Shown: in pieces, positions 5,655 through 5,818 of the stretch
Position numbering within the stretch: the stretch's first letter is position 1
Layout: every line of letters begins with the position of its first letter
Assembly: GCA_937890875.1 (NCBI GenBank)
Contig: CALAEB010000239.1
Coordinates: 1 to 5,818 of the forward strand
Reading direction: 5' to 3'
DNA: 5,818 nt
DNA from: an uncultured Anaerolineaceae bacterium
GTDB taxonomy: Bacteria; Chloroflexota; Anaerolineae; Anaerolineales; Anaerolineaceae
Program-made: the position numbers and the translations under genes
Notes under the pieces: generated by a model
Databases searched by the model: none
What the model saw: only the letters and a program-made list of their open reading frames with translations
Told to the model about the DNA's origin: nothing

Positions 5655-5818
5655 CCGGGCGCAATTTCGGACAAACCAGAAGCAGGAATCCAGCCCGATG
5701 CGGAAGAAGGCCAAGAAGAAGGGCAAGAAATCGAGACGCCGCCCGCTGAAACGCAGGATCCGGTGACGAACACTTCCCCGGATGATGCAGACAGTCAACC
5801 GACAGCCGAGACACCGGC
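5655..5818 (+). other. Open acidic Pro/Glu/Thr-rich tail after an in-frame TGA, partial
   Basis: Fifty-four sense codons continue in the same frame as the membrane part, directly after its TGA and up to the window end. The translation is rich in E, D, P, T and Q with a single basic residue, for example DKPEAGIQPDAEEGQ and ETPPAETQDP, matching the tail before the stop. The other two frames give Arg/Lys-rich nonsense and stop within the stretch. No start codon with a ribosome binding site lies in this frame, so it is more likely the rest of the same protein than a new gene. Confidence 0.5.
5703..5726 (+). repeat. Tandem 12-nt repeat coding EEGQ-EEGQ
   Basis: GAAGAAGGCCAA (5703-5714) is followed directly by GAAGAAGGGCAA (5715-5726), 11 of 12 bases identical and in frame, encoding EEGQ twice. 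This is typical of length-variable disordered tails. Confidence 0.6.

Larger units (their letters stand above)
4438..5818 (+). pseudogene. Composite reading: one polymer-forming membrane protein with two disruptions, 3' end outside window
   Basis: Combines the two frames above plus the open stretch after TGA 5652. With one base restored near 4932 and the TGA read as a sense codon, the product would be at least about 460 residues: signal peptide, bactofilin-like solenoid, five membrane segments and a long acidic tail. Whether this is a true pseudogene, an error in the sequence, or two working genes cannot be decided here. Confidence 0.5.

Noticed and set aside
5651..5749. ATG overlapping the TGA (ATGA) with GGAGG at 5636-5640, opening a 32-codon frame
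   Set aside because: The spacing is good, but the product is an Arg-rich out-of-frame reading of the acidic tail and stops after 32 codons.

Overview
The window holds two unrelated functional blocks. The left block (about 230-2885) is a maturation locus for selenium-dependent molybdenum hydroxylases: an XdhC/CoxI-family protein on the + strand faces a two-gene yqeC-yqeB unit on the - strand. The right block (about 3293-5818, + strand) is an ECF sigma factor, a zinc-finger membrane anti-sigma factor and a secreted or membrane polymer-forming (bactofilin-like) protein, packed as one operon.

Organism: the gene families point to an anaerobic or facultative bacterium with selenium and molybdenum-cofactor metabolism. 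The style of the sigma factor and of the signal-peptide + solenoid + 'PCVGW' membrane protein recalls Anaerolineae (Chloroflexota). That placement rests on remembered family resemblance, not on a search, and is only moderately likely. TGA serves as an ordinary stop for yqeB and the sigma factor, so the code looks standard.

Layout: 1-214 has no supportable gene, only small repeats and a weak hairpin. 230-1270 is xdhC. Its 3' end overlaps the convergent yqeB by 47 bp with no terminator between them. yqeB and yqeC are separated by 63 bp holding an 8-bp inverted repeat. yqeC begins at TTG behind a GGAG site. A 462-bp divergent intergenic region (2886-3347) holds two perfect 12-bp palindromes. Just before the sigma gene lies a good ECF-type promoter, TGCAAC-N16-CGTATA, suggesting autoregulation. 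The sigma, anti-sigma and polymer-forming genes follow with 16-nt and 3-nt gaps and good ribosome binding sites.

The polymer-forming gene appears broken twice relative to a single long protein. A one-base loss near 4932 separates the secreted solenoid half from the multi-pass membrane half. An in-frame TGA at 5652 is followed by 54 more open codons of the same acidic Pro/Glu/Thr-rich composition, running off the window. This could be a real lesion, sequencing or assembly error, or (less likely) recoding.

How the genes work together: XdhC, YqeB and YqeC are expected to prepare or insert a sulfurated/selenium-modified molybdenum cofactor into a hydroxylase encoded outside the window. The sigma/anti-sigma pair would control its own transcription and the downstream envelope protein in response to an unknown envelope signal. 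I did not find a wholly new system; the most notable points are the broken polymer-forming gene, the ECF promoter and the convergent overlap.
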